From an uncultured Saprospiraceae bacterium (lineage in GTDB: Bacteria > Bacteroidota > Bacteroidia > Chitinophagales > Saprospiraceae): a DNA stretch of 27,576 nt. The DNA lies in assembly GCA_937959375.1 (NCBI GenBank), contig CALGLS010000214.1, forward strand, positions 1 to 27,576, in the 5' to 3' direction. Under the pieces are notes generated by a model. It saw only the letters and a list, made by a program, of their open reading frames with translations. It had not been told where the DNA came from and did not search any database. The stretch's first letter is position 1; each line of letters opens with the position of its first letter. Made by a program: the position numbers and the translations under genes. Shown here in pieces: positions 1-8,992 of this stretch.

Positions 1-2164
1 ATGCTACATCTCCAATAAAACCAGAGGTTCCATCAGACCAAGTTAGCACATTTGCTGCACTAGCAGCAGTTGCTGTTCCTGAACCAGTTAAATTTGGTAG
101 AACTGATTCATCACATTCGATTGTTGTATTTGCAGGGCAAACAATCGTTGGTGGGGTAGAATCCTCAACTGTAATTAATTGTTCGCAAGTCGTTGTGTTT
201 CCACAAGGGTCAGTTACCGTCCATGTTCTAGTGATGATGTAGCTATCGTTTGCACATCCATCTGCCGTTTGACCACTTACATCAACAAAAGTTATGACTA
301 ATTCTGTATCAGCTGCACAGTTGTCACCAGTTGCAGTTGCATTACCAGTTGCTCCAGGATCAGTTGGTTGATCGCATTCAACCGTAACGTTTGGAGGACA
401 GCTAATAGAAGGAGCACCATTATCTTGGACTGTGATGATCTGATCGCAAGTTTCTACAGCACCATTGTTTGCAGTAGCGGTCCAAGTACGGGTAATGATA
501 TAGCTAGAAGCATTACAACCTTGACCCTGAGTAGATACATCAGCGAAAGTAATCACTGTAGCAGGACATACATCTGGAGCCGTTGCGGTTCCTGTATCAG
601 CTGGATCAGTTGATTCACCGCAACCGATAGTTACGTTAGCTGGACAAGTGATTGCAAGTGGTTCAGCAACAGCACAAGCTACAATAGGGGAGGTTGGTAA
701 GCAGGCAGGACTATTGGAGCAAATTACTTCAATATTATCAATAGCAACATCCTCTCCATCTGTGTTTAATCCAATCACTTGAATATTAAGATCTAGTGTA
801 CTACCAACGGATGTTAATAAAAAGCAAAACGTTTGAAAGTTATCACTAAGTAAGTGATCGGTTGTTGCACTACCGCCACCACAGTTTGTATCAATACCAG
901 GTCTTGAATTGGTGCCATTAGAAGATTCAAGTGCCGTAACTTCTTCAAAAGGACAACCGTCAATACTGACCATAAAATTAATATTAGAGTTTCCATCCCA
1001 ACTATCTTCAATTGGAGGAGTTCCTGTCATCTCTCGACCATTGTTAGGTTGACTTTCTGCCATGTCAAAACATAGATAAAGTTGATTAACTGGCCCAGAG
1101 CAAGCCGAGATATCAATTCCGGTAAAGCTAAGTGTTTCATCAATTGAACCTCCACAAACATTATCCATATCACGAACACCAAAGTACTGACCTGATGCTC
1201 CAAAATATAAATAGTCTGAGTTAATTTCATTTGAACAACCAGCGCCATTATTACAAACAATACCTAAGTAATCTCTACTTGGAGTAGCGTCGCAAGCAGG
1301 AAGTATAGGTGGATTGGTTGTGTTAGAACCGTCAAAATTTTCCAAGAATATAGATTGTGTAACACAGTTAGAAGGAAGACCAGGCACCCATGGTGTGCAG
1401 GCATCTAATAATGTACCATCAGCTGGTGTTGCTTCACAGTAAACTTCTATGTTATCTATTGCTAAATCTTCTCCTTGCGTGTTTAAGCCGTTGACTTCAA
1501 AGTTTAGCGATAAAGCAAGCCCAGAAGTTGGTAGTTCAAAACAATATTTTGTGAAAGTATCTGTCAGTTCTGGTTCTCCAGCGTCGCCGGATTCTCCGCT
1601 ACAGTTTACATCAATACCTGGTCGTACATCCGATCTAGTGTTACTTCCACTACGAACGATAGTTTGATTGGTAATTGCTGTTACTGGTGTAAAGGCATTA
1701 CCATCTATTTTAGCATCTAAGTGTAGATAAGAATTACCATCCCAGGTATCTTCCCTATTATTACTTGAACCCCATTCCGCTCCAGCAGCATCACCCATAT
1801 TACGAGTTTCCGCTACTTCGAAGCAAACATACAGGACAGATGTACTCGCACAAGACGAAACATCTATATCTGTAAAACTAAATGTCTTGTTCTGTGTACT
1901 AGAACATGGAGAGGCATCCATATCTCTAACACCAAAGTGTTGGCCAGATGCATTATTGTAAATATAGGCTGAAGGGACTTCATTGGTACAACCTACACCG
2001 TCAGGGCATACTACGTCAAAGTAATCTGTCATAGATCCTGTATCAAAGCATTGGTCTGGGTTAATAATGGGATTGGTGGTATTGCTACCATCAAAATCTT
2101 CAGCCCAAATTTGTGCGTTTGCCACAAAGGGGATGAAGAAAAGTAAAAAGGTTAAAATTCTCAT
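1..2164 (-). CDS. Large secreted HYR/SprB-like repeat protein, N-terminal part (runs off left edge)
   Basis: The frame is open from an ATG at 2164 to the window edge, about 720 codons with no stop, so the C-terminus is missing. The product begins with a signal peptide (MRILTFLLFFIPFVANAQ). Two homologous Cys-rich modules of about 200 residues follow, near residues 20-250 and 270-500. Each opens with (D/N)FDGSNTTNP and contains FGVRDMD and an AIDNIEV(Y/I)C strand. From about residue 500 come HYR-like repeats of about 85 residues, with cores such as ITCPANVTIGCGES and IVCPANTTIECDES joined by TRTWT and DPCGN segments. Such repeats are typical of cell-surface adhesins and SprB-like gliding or T9SS cargo proteins in Bacteroidota; a gliding-type C-terminal sorting domain would be expected beyond the edge but is not seen. 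It is divergent from the regulator gene and has no visible catalytic domain. Its link to alginate use is unproven. Confidence 0.85.
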   Translation of the reverse strand, partial: MRILTFLLFFIPFVANAQIWAEDFDGSNTTNPIINPDQCFDTGSMTDYFDVVCPDGVGCTNEVPSAYIYNNASGQHFGVRDMDASPCSSTQNKTFSFTDIDVSSCASTSVLYVCFEVAETRNMGDAAGAEWGSSNNREDTWDGNSYLHLDAKIDGNAFTPVTAITNQTIVRSGSNTRSDVRPGIDVNCSGESGDAGEPELTDTFTKYCFELPTSGLALSLNFEVNGLNTQGEDLAIDNIEVYCEATPADGTLLDACTPWVPGLPSNCVTQSIFLENFDGSNTTNPPILPACDATPSRDYLGIVCNNGAGCSNEINSDYLYFGASGQYFGVRDMDNVCGGSIDETLSFTGIDISACSGPVNQLYLCFDMAESQPNNGREMTGTPPIEDSWDGNSNINFMVSIDGCPFEEVTALESSNGTNSRPGIDTNCGGGSATTDHLLSDNFQTFCFLLTSVGSTLDLNIQVIGLNTDGEDVAIDNIEVICSNSPACLPTSPIVACAVAEPLAITCPANVTIGCGESTDPADTGTATAPDVCPATVITFADVSTQGQGCNASSYIITRTWTATANNGAVETCDQIITVQDNGAPSISCPPNVTVECDQPTDPGATGNATATGDNCAADTELVITFVDVSGQTADGCANDSYIITRTWTVTDPCGNTTTCEQLITVEDSTPPTIVCPANTTIECDESVLPNLTGSGTATAASAANVLTWSDGTSGFIGDVA

Positions 2165-2547
2165 GATTTTTTTTTTAGAATTAAGGTATAACAATGATTA
2201 TAGAGATATTACCAATAATCATTAGTGGGTTTGAATTTCAAATAATTGGAATTGAAAAGTTGGAGATATATGAATGGTTCATCTGGTTTTATAAATCATT
2301 TATTATCTAACTAAATCAATATCCGCTAAGATGTAAGCAAATGAATGATAGCTCGATTATAGACAGGTTTACCCATTTTGGATAAATGTCAATCGCATTC
2401 AAATTGTGGCAATAGCTTAGTTGTAACGAATCAGTTTGTGGGACGAGCTAAATAATGTAGTTGACTTTTTGTGCGAAGGAGAAATTATTACATTTCGGTA
2501 ACTGAAACGGAATTAGAGTATAAAATTCTTCGTTTTTCACATTTTTG

Positions 2548-2563
2548 AATTGGTCAACCAATT
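2548..2563. promoter_or_regulatory. UxuR/FadR-type operator, site 1
   Basis: AATTGGTCAACCAATT has perfect 7-bp arms around a CA centre. It lies 191 bp before the regulator start and 384 bp from the divergent repeat-protein start. It matches the TTGGTNNACCAA form known for ExuR/UxuR-type FadR-subfamily regulators. Confidence 0.8.
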
Positions 2564-2700
2564 AATACTAAACAAATATAATATTTTTATCCTTCTATCC
2601 AAGCTGAAAATGGATTGAAAAGCAAAAATCCTTTTGATTGTAGACAGAAAATTTGCATTAAGCAGAATAAAACTTATATTTATTCATGTTTATAGCTGAT

Positions 2701-2712
2701 TTGGTTAACCAA
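2701..2712. promoter_or_regulatory. Operator, site 2 (autoregulation)
   Basis: TTGGTTAACCAA is a perfect 12-bp palindrome ending 42 bp before the regulator ATG. The position suggests that the regulator controls its own transcription. Confidence 0.82.
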
Positions 2713-2754
2713 TTCAGTTTATCATATTATACTAACTATATCTAAGACAAACTA

Positions 2755-3462
2755 ATGCTCGAAAATTTTACTGAAATTAAAACGGAAAGTCCTATTGATA
2801 AAATTATTAGGCAGATACGTAACTTGATTACTAGTGGTCAATTAAAACCAGGAGACCGTCTTCCATCTGAACGAAAATTAGCTGAAAAACTAGGAGTAAG
2901 TCGTTCACATTTAAGAGATGCGATTAGGAAACTTGAATTTTATGGTATTCTAAAAACGCTCCCACAAAGTGGAACTGTAGTCGCAGGTATGGGATTAACA
3001 GCTCTTGAGGGCTTGATCACAGATGTTTTGAAATTGGAAACTTCTGATTTTACCTCTTTGGTGGAAACCAGAGTTATTTTAGAAACTAGCGGAGCGAGAC
3101 TTGCTGCAGAGCGCAGAACTGATGATGATATTGTAGAGATGAAAAAAGCACTAGATGCATATGAACTACAATTGAAAAACAACAAGCCGGGAGTTGAAGA
3201 AGATTTAATGTTTCACTTGAAAATAGCAGAAGCTTCCAAAAATGCAGTGCTCAAATCTTTGATGTTGATTATAACACCAGACATTGTAAAAAACTTCATC
3301 CAGTATAAAGTTTGTGATGCGGACACAGAATTCAAAGCATTTCACGAACATCAGAAAATTCTAGAACATATTATCAAGAAAGATGGAGAGGCAGCCAGCA
3401 AGATGATGGAACAGCATCTCAATGACGTAGTTGACTTTAGTACCTCATTTAAATCCATGTAA
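2755..3462 (+). CDS. GntR-family (FadR/UxuR-type) transcriptional regulator of the alginate locus
   Basis: The 235-residue product has the size and order of the FadR subfamily: an N-terminal winged helix (about residues 13-75, with SGQLKPGDRLPSERKLAEKLG and a recognition helix around SRSHLRDAIRKL) and an all-helical FCD ligand-binding domain (about 95-225). Likely FCD metal ligands are D150, H154, H199 and H221, with the usual 22-residue spacing between the last two histidines. It is the only intact regulator in the window, and TTGGTNNACCAA palindromes of the ExuR/UxuR class precede it and four other transcription units, so it is probably their repressor. The inducer is likely a DEH, KDG or uronate intermediate; this is inference. 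A decayed paralogue of its N-terminus lies near 18.46 kb. Confidence 0.9.
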   Translation: MLENFTEIKTESPIDKIIRQIRNLITSGQLKPGDRLPSERKLAEKLGVSRSHLRDAIRKLEFYGILKTLPQSGTVVAGMGLTALEGLITDVLKLETSDFTSLVETRVILETSGARLAAERRTDDDIVEMKKALDAYELQLKNNKPGVEEDLMFHLKIAEASKNAVLKSLMLIITPDIVKNFIQYKVCDADTEFKAFHEHQKILEHIIKKDGEAASKMMEQHLNDVVDFSTSFKSM

Positions 3463-3491
3463 TGAAGTTGTTTTAATTTTTAACAGCTTCA
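3463..3491. repeat. Hairpin right after the regulator stop codon
   Basis: Arms TGAAGTTGTT and AACAGCTTCA pair over 10 bp (one G-U) around a 9-nt loop. No U-tract follows on the plus strand, so it is not a canonical terminator. The same arms recur at 13697-13735 and, with variations, at 18543-18707 and 25433-25454, so this may be one repeat family. Confidence 0.5.
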
Positions 3492-3522
3492 ATTATGAAA
3501 GGGTAGTATCAAAAAAAAGGTT

Positions 3523-5457
3523 TTAATTTCTGACAAATTTACGCGTTAATACAGTGTTGAAAGTGCCAGATTCATTTCTGAATTTTAGATTCAACAAATA
3601 AGTGCCAGGCACTAATTCGTCCAAACCAATCACCAATTCTTTATCACTTATTTGGTATTCCTTAGAGGAAAGACTTCTTCCATTTAGGTCCACTAACTCT
3701 ACAAGCGAGCTGTAGTTTCCTGATGGTAAATTACTTAATCTTATCCTTCCATCTGTAGGGTTTGGAAAAAGAAGTACCTCACTTTCAAAGTTTTCGATAA
3801 CAGCAACCGGCCCGCCAGCATCTTGAAATACATCAATAGTCACCGATTGTGTACCACCGGTAATGGTAACTGTTCCTGATCGATTAACGGTCTCTTGGTT
3901 CAGATCAATTGTTATATTGAGTTGGGAGTCTCCTGATCCTGATGAAAGGTTCGTTGATATCCAGTTTGTGCTGCTCGTTACTGTCCAATCAATATTGCTA
4001 GAAACCATAATAGACCGATTTTCTCCATCTTCTCCAATATAAAGTTGTGCTACATTTGCAGTTACATAATCAACAAGGTTATCGAATAAATATGAAGGCC
4101 CCGTGTTCATCTCAGTAGCATGTGGTTGAACATCAATTGTTGATGAAAATTCAGAAGCACCAATCGCTCGATCAGTTATTGACACCGGTCTCGATTCTTT
4201 CATCAAATCCAACCCTATTTCATTATCATAATCCATACCTGGATAAAGAGGAACTACTGGATAGCCACCACTAGCTGCGCCAATAACCGGACTGTTGGAC
4301 GCTGGCTGAAAAAAACCTTCCGCATTTTCAGAAAGCTCAGGGTTTGTATTTGAAAGTCCAGTCGATGGAGAATTAATTCCAAGAGTACCAAAATAAAGGT
4401 TACCAATCCAGGTTTCATTTTCAGTATCTTCGCTAAATATTGACCCCGTGGAGTTGGTGAAAATATTATTGGCAATGGTAACATTGGTAGGCGGGTTACT
4501 TCCGTTACTACCTAACCTTACCCGATCTGAATCGATAATTGTGTTATGATAAATGTGAATGTCCGACAAAGGGTCAGAAGGATCGTTTTGTAAGTAAATT
4601 GTTCTTGAGTTTAACCCTTCAAAATAGTTGTTATAAATGAAATGACTAGATCCTTCTCGTACTCGAATTCCTCCCATATTATTCAGGAAAAAATTGCCGT
4701 AAACGATTCCTTCATCACCATGTCTTAGTACAAGCTCAGCTACTGGGTTGTTTTCAAAGGTGTTGTAGCGATATACATTTTGTCTAGACTTATGCGAAAT
4801 GATTTCACCATCTCCATTGCAATTCGTAAAGTAACAATACTCCACAAGAGTACGACTATCTAAATTTCCTTGTGAACTGACCCCAATTCTGATTGGTTCA
4901 ATACCCATGTCATTGCCCGTGCCATCGAAATTTTTAAAGGAACAATGTTGAATTTTGTGATAGCCAGGTTCATTATCGACCAAAATGGAGAGGATATTCT
5001 GATCATCTAAGTTGAGTCGATTCTCAAAGTTACAATAGCTGATGGTCGTCCTTCTAGATTCTTCATACACCCTGAGATACTTGTAGCTCGTGTAATTCTG
5101 AATGTTTACATGAGTAATCAACACATCACTTCCATAAACTTTAATGACATCTAAAGTTCCAACAAAACCTCCTACATATTGAAAGCCAGCAAAAGTAATA
5201 TCATCGGCATTTATGACAACTCTAGATACTTCATTAAACAATACAGTTCCGTAGGGTTCTGCAGTCACTATTAATCCATCTTTGTCAATACTCATACTAG
5301 TATTGGAATAAGTTCCTGATTCCCAAACAATGGTATCCCCTGCACTTGCCTGCTCTTGAGCCGTGTTGAATTCAGCACCAGATGAAACATCATAGCGAGT
5401 TTGTGCACTTAGCAGAATACTAAGGAATAGAAAGGAAAACAGCAGCGGAAGTTTCAT
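3523..5457 (-). CDS. PL6 family alginate lyase with BACON and T9SS sorting domains
   Basis: The frame extends to a TTG at 5475, but the ATG at 5457 gives 644 residues and a clean signal peptide (MKLPLLFSFLFLSILLSAQ), so I prefer it. The right-handed beta-helix (about residues 22-440) carries the PL6/chondroitinase-B-like catalytic pair: Lys in EIISHKSR (K223) and Arg 22 residues later in LVLRHGDE (R245), matching the spacing in characterized PL6 lyases. A BACON domain (about 475-548, with WTVTSSTNWIS and SGTVTITG) and a T9SS type A sorting domain (from LFPNPTDG, about 563) follow. PL6 enzymes cleave polyG, polyMG or whole alginate; the specificity cannot be read here. It lies downstream of the PL7-module gene on the same strand, with a 117-bp gap containing a strong hairpin and no operator, and is probably co-transcribed. 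Confidence 0.92.
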   Translation of the reverse strand: MKLPLLFSFLFLSILLSAQTRYDVSSGAEFNTAQEQASAGDTIVWESGTYSNTSMSIDKDGLIVTAEPYGTVLFNEVSRVVINADDITFAGFQYVGGFVGTLDVIKVYGSDVLITHVNIQNYTSYKYLRVYEESRRTTISYCNFENRLNLDDQNILSILVDNEPGYHKIQHCSFKNFDGTGNDMGIEPIRIGVSSQGNLDSRTLVEYCYFTNCNGDGEIISHKSRQNVYRYNTFENNPVAELVLRHGDEGIVYGNFFLNNMGGIRVREGSSHFIYNNYFEGLNSRTIYLQNDPSDPLSDIHIYHNTIIDSDRVRLGSNGSNPPTNVTIANNIFTNSTGSIFSEDTENETWIGNLYFGTLGINSPSTGLSNTNPELSENAEGFFQPASNSPVIGAASGGYPVVPLYPGMDYDNEIGLDLMKESRPVSITDRAIGASEFSSTIDVQPHATEMNTGPSYLFDNLVDYVTANVAQLYIGEDGENRSIMVSSNIDWTVTSSTNWISTNLSSGSGDSQLNITIDLNQETVNRSGTVTITGGTQSVTIDVFQDAGGPVAVIENFESEVLLFPNPTDGRIRLSNLPSGNYSSLVELVDLNGRSLSSKEYQISDKELVIGLDELVPGTYLLNLKFRNESGTFNTVLTRKFVRN

Positions 5458-5513
5458 GGGATAGTATTTAATCAAGGTTGAGTGTGGACTTTGTTTATTA
5501 GTAGGAAGGGGAG

Positions 5514-5554
5514 GGGATAAGTGTATTTTTTACGGATAAAAATACACTTATCCC
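5514..5554. repeat. Perfect 17-bp inverted repeat between the PL7 and PL6 genes
   Basis: GGGATAAGTGTATTTTT (5514-5530) is the exact reverse complement of 5538-5554, around a 7-nt loop. It begins 20 bp after the stop of the upstream lyase gene. Neither strand has a U-tract after the stem, so an mRNA-stabilising or processing hairpin fits better than an intrinsic terminator. Confidence 0.6.
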
Positions 5555-5574
5555 ACTTTCGTGAAATCAAATGT

Positions 5575-8385
5575 TTATTGTTTTATAAACTTACGAACTG
5601 CAGGCTTATCATTGCCTTCAAGTTTAACGACATACACACCGGATTGAAACTCACTTATATCTAGTGTTTCTAACTTATTGATTGTTCTCTTGAGCATCAG
5701 TTTTCCTGATATGTCATAAACAGAGAGGGTATTGTATTCTTCTGTAGCTTCTATTGTTACGATAGATGAAGCAGGATTGGGAGATATCAATACTTTTTCA
5801 TCAGCTAATTCATCCACGTTTATGAATATCCGCTCACCTTCACCAAACACTCTCAATTCCGTAAGACTTACCCATGGTCCAGTGTAAACTTCTGCACCTG
5901 ATACGGTTACTCTTACAAATCTGGCTTCAACACTATCAACTGAATTGATAATTGGAGCAGTAGGAGTACCTGGGATATTATTATTTGATCTGTCTATGAT
6001 TGTGGTAAAGGGTCCACCTTCTTCTATAGCACCTTCAATAGTCAAGTGATAGGCTCTATCTTGGTAGCATGTAATTTCTGTTTGAGTTATCAGTATGAAT
6101 CCTCCTAGATCAACTGTAGCTGATTTTGGAAAGTCTTGTACAGACCAACGTGTATCGGTATTATCATCCACAAGCCTAGATGGAACGTTGTTACCATCTG
6201 GAGTACCGGTACCTTGAATGGGTTGAGCGAATGCCCAGTTGAATTCGTTGGAAGGAGTCAGTACTTGTATGGTTTGCGAATCAGTAAATCCTCCGTCAGC
6301 TGTTGTCACTGTGATGGTGACTTCTCCTTCAGAAATTGCTGTCAGTAAGCCGTTTGGATTTACCCCAGCAACGCTTGTATCGTCACTTTCAAAAAACAAA
6401 TTTTGATTGGTTGCATCTCCAGGAGAAACGAGTGTTTCTAATTGAAGGATTGCTCCAACAGAAATTGGTCCGGTAAGCTCAGTCAAGTCTACACCAGTTA
6501 CATTGATCGGAATCTGAACGGTAATGTTGGTACTTAATGATGTTTTTGATCCTTCTTCATTATCAGTAGCTTTGGCTGTCAACGTATATGCTCCTTCAGG
6601 TACATTTGTCCATGTAAATGAATAGGGAGCGGTAAAATCTTCTCCAATTTTATTACTACCTCCTTCAAAAAATTCGACCATTGTTACCGTTCCATCAGAA
6701 TCTTCTGCATCAACGTTAATCGTGACGTCACTGTTAGGTAAAAAGTTAGTACCATTGATCGGATCGGTTATACTAACAGATGGAAAATAGTTTTGTGGCG
6801 ATCCATCTTCTTCAAAAAGTTCGTCAAAATAGGCAGTTGCTTCACCACTATCCTGAAGGTAAACGCCTGCTTTCCAGTAACTAGGCCATGTCCAGTAAGA
6901 GACATCCATGTTTACCATTTCTTGTCCCTCAAAATCAATAATCATATTTCCATTAACCAATCGAACATCGCAGTTAAAATATCCACCAGGATCTTCACCA
7001 AGATCTACATGAGTTGTGTTAGCCCCTCCAGCATCTGTTTTGATTGCTGCCCACAAGTGATTGACAGGTACTTTTGTCAAATGCTTATAGATTCTTAATA
7101 ATGGTTTATTTGGTCCACTACCTGCATTTGCATCATCGTGAATTTGCAATACAGTAACCTGATCACAAGTCTGATCTACAATGTCAAGTCTTCCGTGTAG
7201 CGATCGGTTACCTTGTGTAAGATCCCAATTCGCTTCATATCGAAGTTCTGTTCGTTGGCTATCACCAGTTTGATTAAATAATACCTTATCACCATCAACT
7301 ACATAGAAATATTGAGGGTGTGTATAACCACTGTTAAGTGAATTATTGTCAGCTGCCGTAGAACTAGTAGGTGCTTGAAGTTTGCATTCTGCAAGGAAAG
7401 GTTGAAATCTTGGTATGTCAGATGGGGCCAAATAAGCCGTTGGTGGAGTAGGGGCAAAGTGCGTAACATCTAAAGCGAAGAAAGATACTTGAGCATATTC
7501 ACCTGAATTTCCAGCATTGTTCTGATTATAGTTTCCTGCTTTGAAGTACATCCAATCATCCGCAAAGCCACTATCTGTCATATCTACTTGTTGAACAACA
7601 TCAGGATAAGCATCTCTCATAATGGTTACAGTTAGTAAATTACCAATTACTTTAATCTCGTAACTAAATTGTTCGCCTAAAGCAATTCCATCTACTGGAT
7701 CTGGTGCATTATCAGCTCTACTACCAATCATGTCGTACCATTGTTCAGCACTTGTAGTAGGTTCATGAGCTAAATAAATTGACCCCTTTGTGTTGCCAGG
7801 CAATTTGCGATAATACAATCGACAAGGCTCGTCATTGGAGGCGTGTATTTGTCCGACAATGGTACGGCCAACCTTAAAACTCTCATCAGAAGTTTCAGAT
7901 ACATGATCTACAGCCACGGTGGCAGTCATAATACCATCTACTCCTCCAGCAGCTTCCTGGTTTTCTATTGTAGAAGAAGAAAATACCCAGTTGTTTTTAT
8001 TTATTCCTTGAGTACCTATGCTGGTATCTCCCATTCGGATCATCTCTCTTAGCTCGTTTCTTGGATATGTGCTGCCTCCTGTCATACCATTATTGGGACA
8101 CCAAAAGACCATGGCACCAGTAACCGGATCGGTATAGAACTCGCCATCCACTTCGAAGCCATTTGAGAGGTTGTCCTCATCTATTTCTTGTTGATTTGGG
8201 CGGGTAAGTTTCCAATATGAAAGATCGAAGTTTCCGCTTGGCGGAAGGTTTGGATCTAAAATTTGTGCCGTCGCAGAACTAGCAAAGGTGCTACATACGA
8301 ATAGCAGCAATATACATTTAGAAAGAGAAGGCATAAAAGAAAATTCAATTTGTCCTAAGCGTAGGAATCGATAGATAGCTTTCAT
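5575..8385 (-). CDS. Modular alginate lyase: two PL7-type modules, Ig-like x2, CBM32-like, T9SS sorting domain
   Basis: The 936-residue secreted enzyme has a signal peptide that fits best from M18 (MPSLSKCILLLFVCSTFAS), so the true start may be 8334. Module 1 (about 45-310) has the PL7 jelly-roll triad of motifs RNELRE (109-114), QIH (179-181) and YFKAGNYNQ (280-288, catalytic Tyr286). Module 2 (about 325-530) is more diverged but keeps RTELR (378-382), QIH (414-416) and YWKAGVYLQ (503-511, Tyr509). Then come an Ig-like domain (about 535-626), a Big_2-like domain (about 628-709), an F5/8-type C (CBM32-like) domain (about 715-853) and a T9SS type A tail (from VLISPNP, about 865). It probably degrades alginate endolytically at the surface or after release. 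Operators at 8457 and 8710 lie upstream. Confidence 0.92.
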   Translation of the reverse strand: MKAIYRFLRLGQIEFSFMPSLSKCILLLFVCSTFASSATAQILDPNLPPSGNFDLSYWKLTRPNQQEIDEDNLSNGFEVDGEFYTDPVTGAMVFWCPNNGMTGGSTYPRNELREMIRMGDTSIGTQGINKNNWVFSSSTIENQEAAGGVDGIMTATVAVDHVSETSDESFKVGRTIVGQIHASNDEPCRLYYRKLPGNTKGSIYLAHEPTTSAEQWYDMIGSRADNAPDPVDGIALGEQFSYEIKVIGNLLTVTIMRDAYPDVVQQVDMTDSGFADDWMYFKAGNYNQNNAGNSGEYAQVSFFALDVTHFAPTPPTAYLAPSDIPRFQPFLAECKLQAPTSSTAADNNSLNSGYTHPQYFYVVDGDKVLFNQTGDSQRTELRYEANWDLTQGNRSLHGRLDIVDQTCDQVTVLQIHDDANAGSGPNKPLLRIYKHLTKVPVNHLWAAIKTDAGGANTTHVDLGEDPGGYFNCDVRLVNGNMIIDFEGQEMVNMDVSYWTWPSYWKAGVYLQDSGEATAYFDELFEEDGSPQNYFPSVSITDPINGTNFLPNSDVTINVDAEDSDGTVTMVEFFEGGSNKIGEDFTAPYSFTWTNVPEGAYTLTAKATDNEEGSKTSLSTNITVQIPINVTGVDLTELTGPISVGAILQLETLVSPGDATNQNLFFESDDTSVAGVNPNGLLTAISEGEVTITVTTADGGFTDSQTIQVLTPSNEFNWAFAQPIQGTGTPDGNNVPSRLVDDNTDTRWSVQDFPKSATVDLGGFILITQTEITCYQDRAYHLTIEGAIEEGGPFTTIIDRSNNNIPGTPTAPIINSVDSVEARFVRVTVSGAEVYTGPWVSLTELRVFGEGERIFINVDELADEKVLISPNPASSIVTIEATEEYNTLSVYDISGKLMLKRTINKLETLDISEFQSGVYVVKLEGNDKPAVRKFIKQ

Positions 8386-8456
8386 AATTGAAATTTTTGA
8401 AAAAAGTTTAAGTAAAATAGCGAAGTCATTTTAAAAATGCTATTTGTAACCATTAA

Positions 8457-8472
8457 AATTGGTCAACCAATT
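8457..8472. promoter_or_regulatory. Operator, site 3 (PL7/PL6 genes)
   Basis: AATTGGTCAACCAATT is identical to site 1. It lies 71 bp upstream of the modular PL7 lyase start on the minus strand. Confidence 0.8.
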
Positions 8473-8709
8473 GCAATATATGAATTTAATAGTTTCTAAC
8501 ATATATACTCAGTCGATAATTAAAGGACATTAAATGACATTTCTTTAAGAGAAAACTTATAAGGGTAATAAAATGAACTAATTAGATATAGGAAAGTTGC
8601 AGGAAATGATCGTTTTTCATCCAAATATGCGTTTAGTTGACATTTAGCAAGAGCTTGCGGTATGACCGTATTAATTGATTATTTGGCAAACAATCTTTTA
8701 TTCTAGGAT

Positions 8710-8721
8710 TTGGTTAACCAG
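8710..8721. promoter_or_regulatory. Operator, site 4 (PL7/PL6 genes)
   Basis: TTGGTTAACCAG matches the operator core at 11 of 12 positions and lies about 240 bp upstream of site 3. Two sites about 250 bp apart would permit looping repression; that is inference. Confidence 0.6.
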
Positions 8722-8869
8722 TATGGAATGAGCGATTACAGCGTTTTACGAAAGTGAAACCGTTTTGTGGACTAGGGGAGTTGTTATGACTTTGATCTTT
8801 TTCATAGGACTAAATGAAAATATCCTTTTTACAAGGAGCATAAGGAAGTGTATGATGAAAACAACTTCC

Positions 8870-8905
8870 AAAAAAAAGAGCCTCCCATTTTCAAATGGAA
8901 GACTC
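8870..8905 (-). terminator. Intrinsic terminator of the susCD operon
   Basis: On the minus strand, 13 bp of stem (with two G-U pairs; arms 8893-8905 and 8878-8890) is followed directly by a run of eight U residues (8877-8870). It starts about 90 bp after the susD stop codon. Confidence 0.85.
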
Positions 8906-8918
8906 CTTAAGACTTTAG

Positions 8919-8968
8919 TTCTTTGACGAATTCTGTGTTTTGAGCAATCACGTCATTTTGTCAAAGAA
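8919..8968. repeat. Small hairpin related to the 18.06-kb MITE-like element
   Basis: TTCTTTGAC (8919-8927) and GTCAAAGAA (8960-8968) are inverted. The left arm continues as GAATTCTGTG, close to the end of the 18059-18167 element (TTCTTTGACAAATCCCGTG). It may be a shortened or decayed relative; no target duplication is evident. Confidence 0.4.
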
Positions 8969-8992
8969 GGAATATTTTTATTAATCAGCTAA

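Larger units (their letters stand above)
2165..2754. other. Divergent intergenic region with two operators
   Basis: This 590-bp AT-rich gap separates the divergent repeat-protein gene and the regulator gene. It holds the two TTGGTNNACCAA palindromes listed separately. I found no convincing TAnnTTTG promoter element, RNA gene or coding frame in it. Confidence 0.7.
8386..8992. other. Intergenic region between the PL7-module gene and susD
   Basis: The 607-bp gap holds two operators, the susCD terminator and a TTCTTTGAC hairpin, listed separately. The stretch 8480-8700 shows no gene, RNA or repeat that I can support, and I found no TAnnTTTG element before the lyase start. Confidence 0.65.

Noticed and set aside
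814..1260. Two minus-strand ORFs of 65 and 77 codons inside the repeat-protein gene
   Set aside because: They are in another frame from the continuous ~720-codon reading that carries a signal peptide and repeated domains.
5458..5475. Longer start (TTG at 5475) for the PL6 lyase
   Set aside because: It adds MIKYYP before a complete signal peptide that starts with ATG at 5457.
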